The notes under the pieces are model-generated. The model saw only the letters and a list, made by a program, of their open reading frames with translations, did not search any database and was not told where the DNA came from. Source: Caballeronia glathei (lineage in GTDB: Bacteria; Pseudomonadota; Gammaproteobacteria; Burkholderiales; Burkholderiaceae). From it: DNA of 64,000 bases. Location: contig NZ_JFHC01000002.1 in the NCBI RefSeq assembly GCF_000698595.1, forward strand, positions 229,117-293,116. Direction: 5' to 3'. Shown here in pieces: positions 51,166-61,893 of this stretch. Numbering within the stretch: the first letter of the stretch is position 1; each line of letters starts with the position of its first letter. Position numbers and translations under genes: made by a program.

Positions 51166-53070
51166 ATGCTGCGTTCTATTCGCACTTCAATCGCGACGGT
51201 CTCGATCAGCGGCACGCTGGTCGAGAAGCTGAACGCGATCCGCGCGGCGGGCTTCGACGGCGTCGAGATATTCGAGAACGATCTGCTCTATTTCGACGGA
51301 ACCCCCGCCGACGTGCGCCGCATGTGCGAGGACCTGGGCCTCGCGATCTACCTGTTCCAGCCGTTTCGCGATTTCGAGGGCGTGAGCGCGGAGCGGCTCG
51401 CGCGCAATGCCGAGCGGGCGAAGCGCAAGTTCGACCTGATGCACGAGCTCGGCACCGACCGCATGCTCGCCTGCAGCAACGTGTCGCCTGACACCATCGG
51501 CGACGACGCGCTCATCACCGAGCAGCTCGGCCTGCTCGCCCGCCTCGCCGGCAAGGCGGGCGTGACCGTCGGCTACGAGGCGCTCGCGTGGGGGCGTCAC
51601 GTGAATTCGTACAAGCACGCCTGGCGGCTCGTCGATGCGGTGAATCACCCGAATCTGGGGCTTGTTCTCGACAGCTTCCACACGCTCTCGATCCGCGATT
51701 CCGTCGACGAAATCGCCGCCATTCCGGGCGACCGCATCGCGTTCGTGCAGATCGCCGACGCGCCCGTGCTCGCGATGGACGTGCTCGAATGGAGCCGTCA
51801 CTACAGATGCTTTCCGGGGCAGGGCGCCTTCGACGTCGCGAGCTTCACCGCGCGCGTGCTCGAAGCGGGGTACAGCGGGCCGCTCTCGCTCGAAATCTTC
51901 AACGACGGCTTTCGCGCCGCGCCGACCGCCGTCACCGCCGCCGACGGCCACCGGTCGCTGCGCTTCCTGGAGGAGCAGACGCGCGCCGTGCTGGGCGAGA
52001 AGGCGCCCGCGATCCTGTTCGATCCGCCTGCGCCGCCCGAGCACATCGGCTTTCAGTTCCTCGAATTCGCCGTGGACGACGCGACGCGCGTCGATGTCGC
52101 CAACTGGCTCGGCAAGCTCGGCTTCCGGCTCGCGGGACGCCATCGCTCAAAGGACGTGACGCTCTACCGGCACGGCGCCGGGTCGATCGTGCTCAACGCC
52201 GAGGCCGATTCGTTCGCGAGCGCGTTTTTCCAGCAGCATGGCTTGTCGCTGTGTGCGTCGGCGTTTCGCGTCGACGACGCGAAGTGCGCGTTCGAGCGCG
52301 CCGCCGCGTACCGCAATGCGCCGTTTTCAGGCCGCATCGGGCCGAACGAGCGCGTCCTGCCGGGCGTGCAGGCGCCCGACGGCAGCCTCGAATATTTCGT
52401 CGACGAAGCGCCCGGTGCGCCCACGCTGTGGGAGTCGGACTTCATCCTGACCGACATCGACGGCCCGTACGAAGTCGGGCCGCTCGAGCGCATCGACCAT
52501 GTGTGCCTGTCACTGCCCGCCGACGCGCTCGACACCTGGGTGCTGTTTTTCCGCACCGCGTTCGGCTTCGAGACCGAACCGAGCGTGCTCGTGCCCGATC
52601 CGTACGGGCTCGTGCGCAGCCGCGCGGTGCGAAGCCGCGACGGCTCGGTGCGCATCGCGCTGAACGCGTCGATCGACCGCTACACGGCGGTGGTCGAGTC
52701 GCTCGCGACGTATCGCGGCTCGGGCCTGAACCACGTCGCGTTCAGCACGCCCGACATCTTCGATGCGATCCCGCGGCTCGCTGCCGACGGCGTGCAGTTC
52801 CTGCGCATTCCGCGCAATTACTACGACGATCTGGCGGCGCGCTACGCGTTGCCCGACGAGCAGATCGACGCGATGCGCGAGCACAACATCCTCTACGACC
52901 GCGACGAGCGCGGCGGCGAGTTTTTCCACGCGTACACGGAGCAACTGGATCAGCGGTTCTTCCTGGAAGTGCTCGAGCGGCGCGGCGGCTACGACGGCTA
53001 CGGCGCCGCCAATGCGGCCGTGCGGCTCGCGGCGCACGCGCAGCTTCAGAAGGCGCGGCACGCGGCGTGA
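51166..53070 (+). CDS. quiC: 3-dehydroshikimate dehydratase fused to 4-hydroxyphenylpyruvate dioxygenase-like domain
   Basis: A 634-residue two-part enzyme. Residues 1-280 are a TIM-barrel AP endonuclease-2/xylose isomerase type domain (IRTSIATVSISG, FDGVEIFENDL, VTVGYEALAWGRHV, LSLEIFNDGF) as in dehydroshikimate dehydratases that yield protocatechuate. Residues about 290-620 are a VOC-type HPPD-like domain (FQFLEFAVDD, RIDHVCLSLPAD, GLNHVAFSTPDIF, GGEFFHAYTEQL). The same fusion occurs in QuiC1/QsuB enzymes, where the second domain is needed for full activity rather than for tyrosine catabolism. ATG chosen by GAGGAGG upstream. Confidence 0.9.
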   Translation: MLRSIRTSIATVSISGTLVEKLNAIRAAGFDGVEIFENDLLYFDGTPADVRRMCEDLGLAIYLFQPFRDFEGVSAERLARNAERAKRKFDLMHELGTDRMLACSNVSPDTIGDDALITEQLGLLARLAGKAGVTVGYEALAWGRHVNSYKHAWRLVDAVNHPNLGLVLDSFHTLSIRDSVDEIAAIPGDRIAFVQIADAPVLAMDVLEWSRHYRCFPGQGAFDVASFTARVLEAGYSGPLSLEIFNDGFRAAPTAVTAADGHRSLRFLEEQTRAVLGEKAPAILFDPPAPPEHIGFQFLEFAVDDATRVDVANWLGKLGFRLAGRHRSKDVTLYRHGAGSIVLNAEADSFASAFFQQHGLSLCASAFRVDDAKCAFERAAAYRNAPFSGRIGPNERVLPGVQAPDGSLEYFVDEAPGAPTLWESDFILTDIDGPYEVGPLERIDHVCLSLPADALDTWVLFFRTAFGFETEPSVLVPDPYGLVRSRAVRSRDGSVRIALNASIDRYTAVVESLATYRGSGLNHVAFSTPDIFDAIPRLAADGVQFLRIPRNYYDDLAARYALPDEQIDAMREHNILYDRDERGGEFFHAYTEQLDQRFFLEVLERRGGYDGYGAANAAVRLAAHAQLQKARHAA

Positions 53071-53152
53071 GCGGTATGCCTCGCGCCTGCCGCTCGCGTC
53101 TGCCGTTTACCTATTATTCAAATAGGGCGGGCAAGCGCAACGGGAGGGCGCC

Positions 53153-53314
53153 ATGCACGAGTTCACGAACATTCTGGTCGGGCTGGCCGGACTGGCCGCG
53201 ATCGCCATCGTGTTGCTGGCACACGACTGGCGCGAAGAACACCGCCAGCGTCTCATGATGCGGCACAGCGCGCATCATCCGCTGCGCGACTGGTGGATGC
53301 GCCACAGGCATTGA
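53153..53314 (+). CDS. small single-pass membrane protein
   Basis: A 53-residue protein too short for usual gene calls. It reads MHEFTNILVGLAGLAAIAIVLL, one membrane helix, then a His/Arg-rich tail (HDWREEHRQRLMMRHSAHH) ending WWMRHRH. CGGGAGGGCGCC before the ATG is a good ribosome site and a terminator follows at 53349, which is why I accept it. The His-rich tail could bind metal; that is a guess. Confidence 0.65.
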   Translation: MHEFTNILVGLAGLAAIAIVLLAHDWREEHRQRLMMRHSAHHPLRDWWMRHRH

Positions 53315-53348
53315 ATGTCGCGGTATGTTCGACTTCTTGCCGATGACA

Positions 53349-53386
53349 CAAAAAAGCCGTTCCGGACGCCCGGAACGGCTTTTTTA
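53349..53386. terminator. bidirectional rho-independent terminator
   Basis: A 12-bp stem AAGCCGTTCCGG / CCGGAACGGCTT with A and T runs on either side, between convergent small genes. Confidence 0.92.
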
Positions 53387-53400
53387 TCTGCGCGAGGCGG

Positions 53401-53739
53401 TTAACCGCCTCGCGGCGGCTTCCTGACGACGGCGGCGCCGGGCTGCTCGGCAACCGCGGCATCGGCGCGTTCGCGCTCCTCTTCGCGTTCGCGGCAAGCG
53501 GCCTCGAACTCGTCGATTTGCAGATAGAGCCGGTGCACCGTCTGAATCTGCGTATGCGAAAGATGCGAGGCGCGCGTGATGATCGCGAGCCGCTCGCGCC
53601 AGTAGGACGGCGGCAGCAACGGGCCGCCGAAATCGCATTCGAGCGAGCGCCGCAGCACGAGTTCGAGATGCACGAGGTCCTGATCCGCCAGAAGCGCCGA
53701 AAACGCGCCCTGCGGCTTGGTATCGGTAGGATGGTCCAT
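53401..53739 (-). CDS. hypothetical soluble protein
   Basis: A 112-residue protein with an amphipathic helical core (LADQDLVHLELVLRRSLE, SYWRERLAIITRASHLSHTQIQTVHRLYLQID) and a Glu/Arg-rich helical tail (REREEERERADA). No signal or membrane segment. ATG at 53739 is used; a GTG lies one codon earlier. No clear ribosome site. No family recognised, but the codon pattern and convergent terminator support a real gene. Confidence 0.7.
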   Translation of the reverse strand: MDHPTDTKPQGAFSALLADQDLVHLELVLRRSLECDFGGPLLPPSYWRERLAIITRASHLSHTQIQTVHRLYLQIDEFEAACREREEERERADAAVAEQPGAAVVRKPPRGG

Positions 53740-53876
53740 CACTGGATTACGGCGACCCGCAGACCGACTTGATAGGCGTTAACCCTTATTTATCCGATCT
53801 TTATTGGGCAACATGCATCCGGGCCTTTCATTCGCTTAACATTGGCGTCTTCGGCCCACTCCTGCGCACCCCTCAA

Positions 53877-54293
53877 ATGAAGCGACTCATACTCAGCGCC
53901 GCATTGCTGGCCGGCTTGCCCGCCGCTCACGCCGCCGATGCCGCGATCACCGTCTACAAGAGCCCGGACTGCGGCTGCTGCGAAGGGTGGGTGCAGCACA
54001 TGCGGGCGGCGGGCATCGAAACGAAGGTCGTGGATACGAACGACATGCAGGGCGTGAAGGATCGCCTGCACGTTCCGGCCGCGCTGCGCTCGTGCCATAC
54101 GGCGGTCGTGAGGGGGTCGAATCAGGTGATCGAAGGGCACGCGCCGGCTACGGCCGTGAAGAAAATGCTGGCGAACCGCAGCGTGCGCGGCATCGCCGTG
54201 CCCGGAATGCCGGTGAATTCACCGGGCATGGGGGAAATGGATGGCAAGCTCGTCACCGTCGACTTTGCCGGAGCGAAGTTTTCGCAGGATTGA
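53877..54293 (+). CDS. DUF411 metal-binding protein
   Basis: A 138-residue exported protein. Signal peptide residues 1-19 (ILSAALLAGLPAAHA). The mature part is a thioredoxin-like DUF411 domain with YKSPDCGCCEGWVQHM, in which the CxCC cysteines are the presumed metal site, and later RSCHTAVV, GHAPATAVKKML and VPGMPVNSPGM. Relatives are linked to copper handling. Located in the periplasm. Confidence 0.92.
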   Translation: MKRLILSAALLAGLPAAHAADAAITVYKSPDCGCCEGWVQHMRAAGIETKVVDTNDMQGVKDRLHVPAALRSCHTAVVRGSNQVIEGHAPATAVKKMLANRSVRGIAVPGMPVNSPGMGEMDGKLVTVDFAGAKFSQD

Positions 54294-54528
54294 GGGGGAG
54301 CGCGGCGTAACGTCTTTGATATACTCTGCGCTCGCTGACGAGCACGGGACTCGCAGCACTGGTCGACACGCGAGACCAGCACCGGCGCCTCGATTAGGAA
54401 GAGGCGGACACAGCCGGAATCCCGGGCGGGAAAATGCGGAAGTGCATGCAGAGAAATGCAGGCGGCGAAATGCACGCGAATTGCACGTCGGCCTCAACGG
54501 CACGTCTTCGTCCCGTACAATCGGTCTG

Positions 54529-54603
54529 CTCCCCGTAGTTCAATGGATAGAACGAGTGCCTCCTAAGCGCTAGATGCAGGTTCGATTCCTGCCGGGGGGA
54601 CCA
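54529..54603 (+). tRNA. tRNA-Arg (anticodon CCT)
   Basis: A complete cloverleaf with encoded CCA. Acceptor CTCCCCG pairs with CGGGGGG (one T-G wobble); D stem GTTC/GAAC; anticodon stem AGTGC/GCGCT around loop CTCCTAA, giving anticodon CCT at 54562-54564, which reads AGG; T arm GCAGG-TTCGATT-CCTGC; discriminator A; CCA at 54601-54603. It resembles E. coli tRNA-Arg(CCT), whose D and T arms are nearly the same. tRNA-Arg genes are frequent integration sites; no integrase is visible here. Confidence 0.95.
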
Positions 54604-54670
54604 CGACCGGCCCCGTTTCTCACATGCACCGCAACGACCCCGCGCCCGGTTCCGGTCGCGCCTCATCTCC

Positions 54671-57600
54671 CTAATGCAGCAATGTCGCTCGCGGCGGCTT
54701 TGATTCACGCGCAATATCCCGCACCGATGAACCCGCCGCGAGTTCGGCGCCCCGGTCGAGCGCCGCGGCCACGCGCTTCACGTTTGGCTCGACGATCATC
54801 TCGTTATGGTCGCCCGACACTTCGGCGATGATCAGGCCCGCACGTGCCACTCGCCGCCAGAGCGGCAGCGGATCGCCGCGTTCGCGCTGTGCGACCATCG
54901 CGCGCACGTACAGGATCGGGCTGCCCTCGTAAGGCCGCGGGCAATAGTTTTTCATCGCCGCTGAAAACGCGGCGCGGATGCCCCGCAGCACCGGCGGCAG
55001 ATCGTCCGGCTCCGGCTCCTCGCGGCGCGACGCGCGCCCGAAGCGCATCAGCGCATGGTCCGCGGCGGCCATCAGCTTGTCTGCGAGGTGCCGCATGCGC
55101 ACGGTCGCGGGCAGCGTCCGCAGTTCGCTCACCTGCCGCCTCACGCAGTCGCGCTGATGCGCGAGCCACGCCATCCACGGCAGGCAGCTTTCGTGCACAT
55201 AGGTATCGAGCAGGCAGACCATCTCCAGCCGCTCGCCGGCCCCGATCAGTTGCTGCGCGATTTCGAAGGCGATCAGTCCGCCGAACGAGTAGCCGACGAG
55301 CGCGTACGGTCCGCGCGGCTGCACCGTGCGCATCTTCTGCACGTACGTTTTCGCCATTTCCTCGACACGCCGCTGCGGCGGCGCTTCGCCATCGAGCCCG
55401 AGCGCCTGCAGTCCGTACACAGGACGGCCGTTTTGCAGCGTACCGACGAGCGTCCCGCATTCCATGACGGAACCGGTCACGCTGTGCACGAAGAAAAGCG
55501 GCCTGCCGTTGCCGTCACGCATCCGCACCAGAACCTCCGTGGGTTGCGGCGTGCCGTCGTCAATCGCTGCGGCGAGTTGCGCGATGGTCGGTGCGAGAAG
55601 CAATGTCGCGAGCGGTAATGCGCGTCCGGTCGACTCCTTCACGTCGGCGAGCAGGCGCGCGGCGAGCAGTGAATGGCCGCCCAGTTCGAAGAAGTTGTCG
55701 TCGCGGCCGATCGGCCCGAACCCGAAGCGCTTCTCCCACTGTGCCGTGAGGCTGCGCTCCAGTTCCTCGCGCGAATCGACCGGCGCGGGACGTTCGTCCG
55801 CGGCTTCCTTCAGGGCGGCATGGTCGCGGATGGCGTCGAGGCACGCCGGATTGCGCAGCGCCGCCGTATTGCCGACGGGGAGGCCATTGACCGCGTTGCG
55901 CGCCGCCGCCTCCGAGAGCTTCCCGTTGTGCGTGAACGGCAGTTCGTCGACGGCCGCGATCACGTCGGGCACGTGCGCGGGCGACGTGCGGCGCACGAGC
56001 TCGCGGCGGATGCGCGCGATCAGCGCGCCGCACAGCCGGGCGCCCGGCTGCAGCGTCACGAGCAGCACCATGCGCTGGAGGTCGCCCGTTTCCGCGGTAT
56101 TTCCCCCGGCGTCCGCCGCCCGCGGGCGCTGCTGCACGACGAGTGCCTCGCGGATCTCGTGCACGTCGTTGAGCACGCGATAGATCTCGCCCGGTCCGAC
56201 ATTGATGCCGCGCACGACGAGCACGCCGTCGCTGCGGCCGTGCAGGCGCGCCGATCCCTCCTGCGAAAAGCCGATGATGTCGCCGTGCGTCCAGACGCCC
56301 GGATTGGCCGCGAAGTAGGCCGCGTGAAAGCCGGCGCCACTCGCGTCGTTGTGAAACCCGAGCGGACGCGACGGGAACGGATTCACGCAGACGAGCTGGC
56401 CCGTGCCGCTCGTCTGCGCGCCGTCCTCCCATGCCTCTACGTCGAGCGCGAGGCTCCTGCACTGCGCTTCGCCCGTGTAGACGGGCAGGTTCGGATTGCC
56501 GAGCACGAAGCAGCCGAGAATGTCGGTGCCGCCCGAGATCGACTGCATCTGCAGGTGCTTGACGTTCGCGTGCACCCAGTCGAACTGCGAGTCGTAGAGA
56601 ACCGCGCCTGTCGACATCATCGCGCGCAGGGCGCCCAGATCGAACTGCCGGGCGGGCACGAGGCCCGCGTCCTCGCACATCCTCAGATAGGCGGGGCTCG
56701 TGCCGAACACGTTGATGCGCTCGTCGGCGACAAGGCGCCACAGCGTGTCGACCGACGCGATCGGGCCGTCGTAAGTGACGATCTCGACCCCGGACGCCAG
56801 CGCCGACAGCTGCCAGTTCCACATCATCCACGCGCAGCTCGTGTGGAAGTACATGCGCTCGCCGGGGCGCAGGTCGCTGTGCAGCCGGTGCTCCTTCAGA
56901 TGCTCGAGGAGGCTGCCGCCCGCGCCATGCACGATGCATTTCGGCCTGCCCGTCGTGCCCGACGAGAACATGATGAAAAGGGGATGGTTGAACGCAAACC
57001 GGCGCCACACGAAACGTGACGCATCGCCGCGCCCGATCAGCGCGTCGAGCGTGTGAAGCGGCTGCGCAACGCGCCCGCGCAGCGCCTCGTCATCGAGACT
57101 GACGACGCCGGCAAGCGCCGGCAGGCCGGCGGCGAGCGCGGCGATCTTGTCGGCGACCGGCATGCCGATGTCGAATGCGCGCGGCGCCGTATGCGCGACC
57201 AGCATGCGCGGCTCGAGCTGGGCGAAGCGGTCGAAGAGAGTCTCGACGCCCATCTCGGGCGCGGCGGTCGAAAGCGTCGCGCCGAGCGCGGTGACGGCGA
57301 GCGCCGTGACGACGGCGTCGGCGTCGTTGCGCATCACGCCGGCCACGCGGTCGCCTTCGCGCAGGCCCAGTTCCGCGAGCGCCTGCGCGAGGCGCGCGAC
57401 GCGCTCGCGCAGTTCGCCGCGCGTCATGCGCACGTGGCTGCCGTCGGCGTGGCAGGCCGTGATCGCGGGGGCGTCGGCGCCCGCGATCGAAAGGCCCAGC
57501 AGATTGTCCGCGTAGTTCAGCGTGACGTTGGGAAAGAACGTCGCATGCTCGCATTCGTCGCCGACACAGACAGGCTCGGCGTCGCCCGACCAGTCGATCC

Positions 57601-57874
57601 CGGGCGTCCAGTGAAGGAAGCAATGCCAGAACGTCCGGAACTCGCGCACGGAGAAATCGTGCAGATCCGCGTGGCTCGCGAACGTGCGCCCGGTGTGTGT
57701 CTGAAAGACGGTTGTAAACGCGGTCATCTGCGATGCCGCGATGCGCTCCGGCGTACCGATGTAGGCGGGAATGCGCGCTGCGTCCGCGGCGGGGCGGCGC
57801 GTGGCGACGGGCAAGTCTAGGCGCTTCATCCAGAACTCCGCCATGACCGGACCGAGCCGCTGCTCGCCGGCCAT
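54671..57874 (-). CDS. stand-alone adenylation - thiolation - thioesterase enzyme, acetoacetyl-CoA synthetase-like
   Basis: A 1067-residue NRPS-like protein. Residues 1-680 form an acyl-adenylating domain close to acetoacetyl-CoA synthetases: GIDWSGDAEPV and FPNVTLNYADNLL early, phosphate loop MFSSGTTGRPKCIVHG, STGAVLYDSQFDW, and the A10 Lys-652 in THNGKLSE. Residues about 700-775 are a carrier domain, NFFELGGHSLLAARLL, with phosphopantetheine site Ser-735. Residues about 790-1050 are a type I thioesterase, GYSFGG with Ser-863, an Asp in LLDTYVH and His in SGDHNEMI. No condensation or ketosynthase domain, so a single acyl unit is activated and released or self-condensed. Substrate unknown. 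It is convergent to the tRNA. Confidence 0.92.
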   Translation of the reverse strand: MAGEQRLGPVMAEFWMKRLDLPVATRRPAADAARIPAYIGTPERIAASQMTAFTTVFQTHTGRTFASHADLHDFSVREFRTFWHCFLHWTPGIDWSGDAEPVCVGDECEHATFFPNVTLNYADNLLGLSIAGADAPAITACHADGSHVRMTRGELRERVARLAQALAELGLREGDRVAGVMRNDADAVVTALAVTALGATLSTAAPEMGVETLFDRFAQLEPRMLVAHTAPRAFDIGMPVADKIAALAAGLPALAGVVSLDDEALRGRVAQPLHTLDALIGRGDASRFVWRRFAFNHPLFIMFSSGTTGRPKCIVHGAGGSLLEHLKEHRLHSDLRPGERMYFHTSCAWMMWNWQLSALASGVEIVTYDGPIASVDTLWRLVADERINVFGTSPAYLRMCEDAGLVPARQFDLGALRAMMSTGAVLYDSQFDWVHANVKHLQMQSISGGTDILGCFVLGNPNLPVYTGEAQCRSLALDVEAWEDGAQTSGTGQLVCVNPFPSRPLGFHNDASGAGFHAAYFAANPGVWTHGDIIGFSQEGSARLHGRSDGVLVVRGINVGPGEIYRVLNDVHEIREALVVQQRPRAADAGGNTAETGDLQRMVLLVTLQPGARLCGALIARIRRELVRRTSPAHVPDVIAAVDELPFTHNGKLSEAAARNAVNGLPVGNTAALRNPACLDAIRDHAALKEAADERPAPVDSREELERSLTAQWEKRFGFGPIGRDDNFFELGGHSLLAARLLADVKESTGRALPLATLLLAPTIAQLAAAIDDGTPQPTEVLVRMRDGNGRPLFFVHSVTGSVMECGTLVGTLQNGRPVYGLQALGLDGEAPPQRRVEEMAKTYVQKMRTVQPRGPYALVGYSFGGLIAFEIAQQLIGAGERLEMVCLLDTYVHESCLPWMAWLAHQRDCVRRQVSELRTLPATVRMRHLADKLMAAADHALMRFGRASRREEPEPDDLPPVLRGIRAAFSAAMKNYCPRPYEGSPILYVRAMVAQRERGDPLPLWRRVARAGLIIAEVSGDHNEMIVEPNVKRVAAALDRGAELAAGSSVRDIARESKPPRATLLH

Positions 57875-58260
57875 GCTTGACGTTATTTTTCACGAATCCG
57901 CGCAGCATGTGCGCGAGCCGCTTTTCGACATCAGGGTCGCTGGTTCGGTGGTCCCTCGCCACCGCGACTGCTGGGTGAGCCTAGTCCCTCGCCTCGCTTC
58001 GCTCTGTGCGCAATCGCACCCATCGGCGTGGTGCGCGGCCCATGCAAACGTTCCCGGGCCGGTGCGCTTGGGGGAAGACCTCATTGCCCGGTTCGTTCGA
58101 GTGGTTGTAGGCGCGCAACGAATCGGGACTCGGAACGTCCGCCGGTCGCAACGGGCAGCGAGGCGCCGCCAGAGCCGGATCGAACGGACGACGGTTTCGC
58201 GCCGATCATGCGCCGACCGATCGCGCGCATGAGGGGCATTGAATCCGCGTTATCGTTTTG
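57875..58260. other. intergenic region upstream of the A-T-TE gene
   Basis: 386 bases with no supportable intact gene. Positions 57880-57900 (CTTGACGTTATTTTTCACG) are the only AT-rich part and are probably the minus-strand promoter or leader of the A-T-TE gene. Confidence 0.4.
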
Positions 58261-58584
58261 GATCTGCTGCCGGGCAGCATGGCGCTCGGCGCGGCCATCA
58301 GACCGCTCCTTCCCGAGGAGCAAAAGGCGCGCGAAACCGTTGAGCGTGTGCAGTTCGCGGCTGGCATGGCCCGATCATGATCGCGAGCCAGCCGATGCGC
58401 GAGGCTCGGCCATCCGAGCCGCCAGGCCCGGGGCGTCGGGAGAGGGGTCGGCGCAACGCGACGCCCATGGCGCCCGTGCCGGCCGTCCACGGCGAGCGCA
58501 TGTCGTACCGCAGCGTGTTCTTCCGCGCGCTGCCGCACGGCGTCGGGCTCGCGCTCGGCTCGGCTCGGCGGGCTGACCCGGTGA
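58261..58584 (+). pseudogene. probable decayed phosphopantetheinyl transferase (Sfp/EntD type)
   Basis: One plus frame reads LLPGSMALGAAI, then [26 protein letters not shown], stop (TGA at 58378), and on through [34 protein letters not shown], to a second stop at 58582. The series LLPEE, a charged helix, EFAAGRxCAR-like [13 protein letters not shown], and SMSHCRTAA-like [10 protein letters not shown] is in the order of the conserved blocks of Sfp-type transferases. The stop and the loss of the GSISH and GIDIE motifs would abolish activity. This is a pattern judgement; the alternative is plain intergenic sequence. Confidence 0.4.
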
Positions 58585-58668
58585 CGCGCGCACAAAGGCG
58601 CATCAGGGCCGCGCGCGAAACTTGCGAACGGGTCGCGGTCGCGCGCCGGACGAACTATTCTGTAAGGA

Positions 58669-58851
58669 TCAGAATTCGACGGCCGCGAAGTCTTCCTTGC
58701 CGACATCGCACAGCGGGCAGCGCCAGTTGGCGGGGATATCGGCGAAGCGCGTCCCGGGCGGGATGCCGTCTTCCGGTACACCGTCCTGCTCGTTATAGAT
58801 CCAGCCGCAGATCAGGCAGACCCAGCTTTTGTACTCGAGGACTTCACTCAC
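58669..58851 (-). CDS. rubA: rubredoxin
   Basis: A 60-residue iron protein with both CxxCG-type ligand pairs: [12 protein letters not shown] and [29 protein letters not shown] between them is the standard rubredoxin core. The iron is held by the four Cys and carries one electron, for example to alkane hydroxylase or in redox stress. The first codon is GTG, without a strong ribosome site. It is monocistronic. Confidence 0.96.
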   Translation of the reverse strand: MSEVLEYKSWVCLICGWIYNEQDGVPEDGIPPGTRFADIPANWRCPLCDVGKEDFAAVEF

Positions 58852-59151
58852 GACAGACTCTTGTTTCGTTCAAGGTGGCAAACACGACACGGGCGGCTCG
58901 CAAGAGCGGAAAAAATTGCCGCCCGAAGCGGCGCGCCCGCAGGGCGACCCGCATATTACCGGAATCGCGCGAATGCTTCGCGGCACGCGCTGATTGGTGC
59001 GCGCGAGGTCCGTAATGACGGGCCGGCGCATCGGGGCCGTGCCGGCAGGCTCGGTGTATGCTTTCGCGAAGCGGCCGTGCTGGAGAAGGCCGCGCTTCGG
59101 CCTGCCGGCGTGTCATGCGCTTTTTGGCCGCTTTCCTAGAAGGAGAAAACG
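58852..59151. promoter_or_regulatory. divergent intergenic region, rubredoxin / DUF4399 gene
   Basis: 300 bases between divergent genes. AGAAGGAGAAAACG at the right end is the ribosome site of the DUF4399 gene. Nothing else is supported. Confidence 0.4.
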
Positions 59152-59556
59152 ATGTTGAAGAAGCTGATGTTGGGAGCGGTGCTGTCGGGCTCGTTGCTGG
59201 CCGCCGCGGCGGCGCAAGCGCAACAGGCGCGTGTGTTTTTCATCGAGCCGAAGGACGGCGCGACGGTCACGAGCCCGGTGCATGTCAAGTTCGGCGTCGA
59301 AGGCATGAAGATCGTGCCCGCCGGCACCATGACCGAGAATACGGGTCACCACCATCTGCTGATCGACAGCGGCCCGGTGCAGAAAGGCGTCGTGATCCCG
59401 GCGAACGACAAGTCGCTGCACTACGGCAAGGGCCAGACCGAAGCCGACGTGCCGCTCACCCCCGGCGACCACACGCTGACCATGCAGTTCGGCGACGGCG
59501 CCCATCGCTCCTACGGCCCGGAAATGAGCCAGACGATCAAGGTTCACGTGAAGTAA
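59152..59556 (+). CDS. exported DUF4399 protein
   Basis: A 134-residue protein with a signal peptide (residues 1-24, SGSLLAAAAAQAQ). The mature part VFFIEPKDGATVTSPVHVKFGVEGM, the His cluster NTGHHHLLIDS, and LTPGDHTLTMQFGDGAHRSY are diagnostic of DUF4399, a beta-sandwich with a His-rich site that may hold metal. Periplasmic. AGAAGGAG precedes the ATG. Confidence 0.93.
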   Translation: MLKKLMLGAVLSGSLLAAAAAQAQQARVFFIEPKDGATVTSPVHVKFGVEGMKIVPAGTMTENTGHHHLLIDSGPVQKGVVIPANDKSLHYGKGQTEADVPLTPGDHTLTMQFGDGAHRSYGPEMSQTIKVHVK

Positions 59557-59586
59557 GCCTCGGGTCCTGGCCCGGCGTCATCTTCG

Positions 59587-59614
59587 GAACGCGGCTTTGG
59601 CCGCGTTTCTTTTG
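59587..59614 (+). terminator. rho-independent terminator
   Basis: Stem AACGCGGC / GCCGCGTT with loop TTTG followed by TCTTTT, after the DUF4399 gene. Confidence 0.8.
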
Positions 59615-59741
59615 GGTGTTTCCGGCAGCCGCAGCGGACGACGCCTTGTCCGCACGGCATAGGGCGCCGTCTGGTACGGGCTGGCGCGGGCAAGATGGGT
59701 ACAATGGCCGCTTCCAGTTTTCGCACTTTCCGGCTGCCTCC

Positions 59742-61676
<1,935 letters not shown>

Positions 61677-61893
61677 CGGGCGCGGCTGCTTCATCGCCCG
61701 TTCATTGCCCCTTATATCGAAAACAGTAAAATACGTCGCGATTCCAGGTGCCCGCGTTTGACGGGCATCGCATTCAAGCGCAGCCCGGCGACACCGGCCG
61801 GGCTTGCCCGATGTTCACGCATTCCCGGTGAGGCGGCATCGTCTTTCGGCAGGCTTGCCGCGGGACGGCCGGGCACCGGACCAACGTCAAGTC

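Noticed and set aside
54529..54603. tRNA-Arg as the att site of an integrated island
   Set aside because: No integrase, no direct repeat of the tRNA 3' end found by eye, and no compositional break in the flanking genes. A boundary is not supported.
58028..58576. A 182-codon plus frame upstream of rubredoxin
   Set aside because: The translation is Arg/Ser/Ala-rich with no domain; the neighbouring frame with PPTase-like blocks is the more meaningful signal.
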